Of a DNA stretch of 64,000 nucleotides, positions 62,261-64,000 are shown piece by piece. The translations under genes were made by a program, and so were the position numbers. The notes below the pieces were generated by a model. The model worked only from the letters and a program-made list of their open reading frames with translations, was not told the origin of the DNA and did not search any database. Position 1 is the stretch's first letter. Every line of letters starts with the position of its first letter. The DNA is taken from NCBI GenBank assembly GCA_964632945.1, contig CAZWCX010000009.1:35309-99308 (forward strand). The letters are read 5' to 3'. Source of the stretch: CAZWCX01 sp964632945 (GTDB lineage Bacteria > Planctomycetota > MHYJ01 > WSZJ01 > CAZWCX01).

Positions 62261-63760
62261 CTACCCGCCCTTTCCGTCCGGTCCGGCCGCCGGGCGCGAT
62301 TGCTCGGCGTTGCGCAAGGCCACGCGCTCATCGACCTCGGCCGTCGAGGTCGGGTAGCGCAGGTCGATGCACGCGAGGCACAACTCGTCGCGCGGGATGC
62401 GCAGTCCCCGGATCAGGCCGTCGATGCTGATGTAGTTGACGCTGCTGGCCCCGATCCAGGCGCAGATTTCCGCATTGCTCCGCCCGGCCGCGATCAACTT
62501 CGACCGGTCCGGCGTATCGATCCCGTAGTAGCACGGGCCGACGACCTCCGGACAGAAGTAGAAGAGATGCACCGCGCTCGCGCCGAGATCGAAGAGGCGC
62601 GCGACGATCTTGCGCGCCGTGGTTCCGCGCACGTTGGAGTCGTCCACCACCGCCACGCGCTTGCCGTCGATGAACTCCTTGATGAACAGGAACTTGTCGT
62701 CGATCGCCTTCCGGCGCTGCTCGGGGGAGGGTTCCTGAAACGATCGCTTGTTGCCCACCTTGATGATGCCGTTGTGGTACGGAACTCCCCAGGCGTGGGC
62801 CATCTCCATTCCCGCGGAAACGCCGGTGCCCGGGACGCCGAGGACGACGTCGACCTTGCCGCGGTACTGGGCGTACTCCCCCGCCAGGACCTTGCCCAGA
62901 TCGCTGCGGGCGGCCTCGACGACGCGCGCCTTGAACTTCGAGTCGGGGCGCGCGAAGTAGACGAACTCGAAGAAGCAGAACGCCCCGCGGTCCTCGCCGG
63001 CGCGCGCCCGGTGAATGCGCAGGGTGTCCTTCTCGACGAAGACCATCTCGCCCGGTTCGAGTTCACGGACCTCGTGGTAGTCGCCGAAGTAGTTCATCAC
63101 GCTGGATTCGCTGGCGAAGATCACCTCCCGGCCGCCGAACATGGTGCCCGGCCGGTCGCGAAGGGCCATGGCGCAGGGGCGAATCCCCTTGGGATCCTTG
63201 AAGGCGAGCATGCCGCGCTCGGTGATGGTGAGCGCGGAATACGCCCCGGTGAGGTCGCCGTGGAGGTCCCGGACCGAATCGAACAGGCGCGCGACGTACT
63301 CGACCGTCGAATCCGCCTCGTGGACGCGGCGCTCGAGCATCCGTTCGATCAGCCCGTACTGGATCACCCGCGCGTCCACTTCGCTCTGGAACATGTACCC
63401 GCGCGACTGCAGGCGCCGCCGCGCGGAGGCGAGATTGACCAGGTCGCCGTTGGCGCAGGTCCGCAGTCCGGGCCGGTCGCTGGCCACGGGCTGGCGATTC
63501 CGCAGCAGCAGTTCGGGGGTGCTCCCCCCGGTGGTGGCGTAGCGGGTGTGGGCCAGGCCGATCGACCCGCGGAGCTGGGCGAGATCGTAGCCGTGGAAGA
63601 CGACATTGGCCGGGCCGAGGCCCCCGTGGTCCCAGAAGAAGGTGCCGTCGAACGTCGCGGCGCCGGTCGAGTGCTCGCCGCGTGACAACAGGCGGTCGGC
63701 GCCGGCGACGAGACGGGGGGCGACGGGTTCGAAGGAGACCAGGCCGAGGATGCCGCACAT
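62261..63760 (-). CDS. purF: amidophosphoribosyltransferase
   Basis: 499 aa starting MCGILGLV: removal of the Met exposes the nucleophilic Cys of the glutaminase domain. The N-terminal domain has LAHTRYATTGGS and ANGDLVN; the phosphoribosyltransferase domain has the PRPP-binding motif VAVVDDSNVRGTTA near residue 370. It catalyses the first committed step of purine synthesis, forming phosphoribosylamine from PRPP and glutamine. The length fits the family. The reading frame continues upstream, but the Cys2 start is decisive. Expressed from the promoter at 63852-63880. It is the only clear housekeeping metabolic gene in the window. Confidence 0.96.
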   Translation of the reverse strand: MCGILGLVSFEPVAPRLVAGADRLLSRGEHSTGAATFDGTFFWDHGGLGPANVVFHGYDLAQLRGSIGLAHTRYATTGGSTPELLLRNRQPVASDRPGLRTCANGDLVNLASARRRLQSRGYMFQSEVDARVIQYGLIERMLERRVHEADSTVEYVARLFDSVRDLHGDLTGAYSALTITERGMLAFKDPKGIRPCAMALRDRPGTMFGGREVIFASESSVMNYFGDYHEVRELEPGEMVFVEKDTLRIHRARAGEDRGAFCFFEFVYFARPDSKFKARVVEAARSDLGKVLAGEYAQYRGKVDVVLGVPGTGVSAGMEMAHAWGVPYHNGIIKVGNKRSFQEPSPEQRRKAIDDKFLFIKEFIDGKRVAVVDDSNVRGTTARKIVARLFDLGASAVHLFYFCPEVVGPCYYGIDTPDRSKLIAAGRSNAEICAWIGASSVNYISIDGLIRGLRIPRDELCLACIDLRYPTSTAEVDERVALRNAEQSRPAAGPDGKGG

Positions 63761-63851
63761 GGGGGACACTCGCGCAACGGGGGCCGCGGGGAAGGGCCGG
63801 ATCGCGCGTCCCGCGCACGCGCGCCGCGGCCGGCCGGCGAACGCGGGGGCG

Positions 63852-63880
63852 AAGATACCCCGCCGCGGCCGGGCCGTCAA
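63852..63880 (-). promoter_or_regulatory. sigma70-type promoter for purF
   Basis: Minus strand: -35 TTGACG (63875-63880), 17-bp spacer, -10 TATCTT (63852-63857), about 90 nt before the ATG. No purine-box operator was recognised. Confidence 0.55.
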
Positions 63881-63963
63881 TGACCCGGACGGACCCGCGC
63901 GCGCCGCTCCGGAAACGCCGCTCCGGTCACGCCCCGCTCCTGAACCTAACCCGGATTATTCAT

Positions 63964-64000
63964 GAAGCCGCGCCAGCGGCTTCGTGAAAAATCCGCCCGC
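63964..64000. repeat. REP-like palindromic element, copy 2
   Basis: GAAGCCGC / GCGGCTTC stem (63964-63983, loop GCCA), seven bases, then ATCCGCCCGC: the same architecture as 4105-4141. The outer bases (TTCAT / GTGAA) extend the palindrome on this copy. It reaches the window edge. Confidence 0.5.

Noticed and set aside
1..64000. CRISPR array, rRNA operon, or complete insertion sequence
   Set aside because: No regularly spaced repeats, rRNA motifs or transposase with terminal inverted repeats were seen.

Overview
The window is very GC-rich, gene-dense bacterial DNA. It carries five large membrane-anchored Ser/Thr protein kinases, most with TPR-rich C-terminal halves. One of them sits directly behind a short ECF-type sigma factor. 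There are also zinc-ribbon proteins, a CRTAC1/ASPIC protein and an alpha-2-macroglobulin-like protein. This combination, especially the sigma factor followed at once by a kinase, points to a Planctomycetota-type organism, probably uncultured. The assignment is inferred from gene content; no rRNA or other phylogenetic marker is present.

Layout. 0.2-9.0 kb: an S55 peptidase-domain protein, a secreted beta-propeller protein, an Eis-like acetyltransferase, M48 and M28 metallopeptidases, and an AhpD/CMD-family protein whose second active-site cysteine codon is TGA. 9.1-15.0 kb: a DnaQ-exonuclease/DinG-helicase fusion and, divergently, a coupled operon of trypsin-like lipoprotein, DUF2330 protein and ABC-2-like membrane protein. 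15.2-22.7 kb: an alpha-2-macroglobulin and, divergently, a WD40 - TIGR04282 - TIGR04283 operon. 22.8-25.9 kb: MsrA, a TIM44-like protein and a TPM protein. 26.1-30.4 kb: the sigma factor and kinase pair. 30.7-36.1 kb: a TPR protein and a 1,190-residue FG-GAP/ASPIC/thioredoxin/TPR protein interrupted by one in-frame TGA.

36.2-43.7 kb is a compact (~7.5 kb) integrative element inserted in a tRNA(CAT) gene. It carries an integrase, two ribbon-helix-helix-like proteins, a zinc-ribbon protein, a primase-helicase, an HTH protein and two unknown genes, all on the minus strand. 43.8-61.9 kb holds four kinases, a TPR membrane protein and a zinc-finger gene broken by TGA. Two group II intron domain V-like repeats lie directly upstream of the start codons of two minus-strand genes. 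purF closes the window.

The main result is two probable selenoproteins: the CMD/AhpD protein (CxxU) and the CRTAC1-type fusion. In both, the in-frame TGA is followed after exactly 11 nt by a hairpin whose apical loop starts with GG, which is the geometry of a bacterial SECIS element. A third TGA-interrupted gene, the zinc-finger one, lacks such a hairpin and looks like an ordinary nonsense mutation. No selA/B/C/D gene lies in the window, so selenocysteine insertion would depend on machinery encoded elsewhere.
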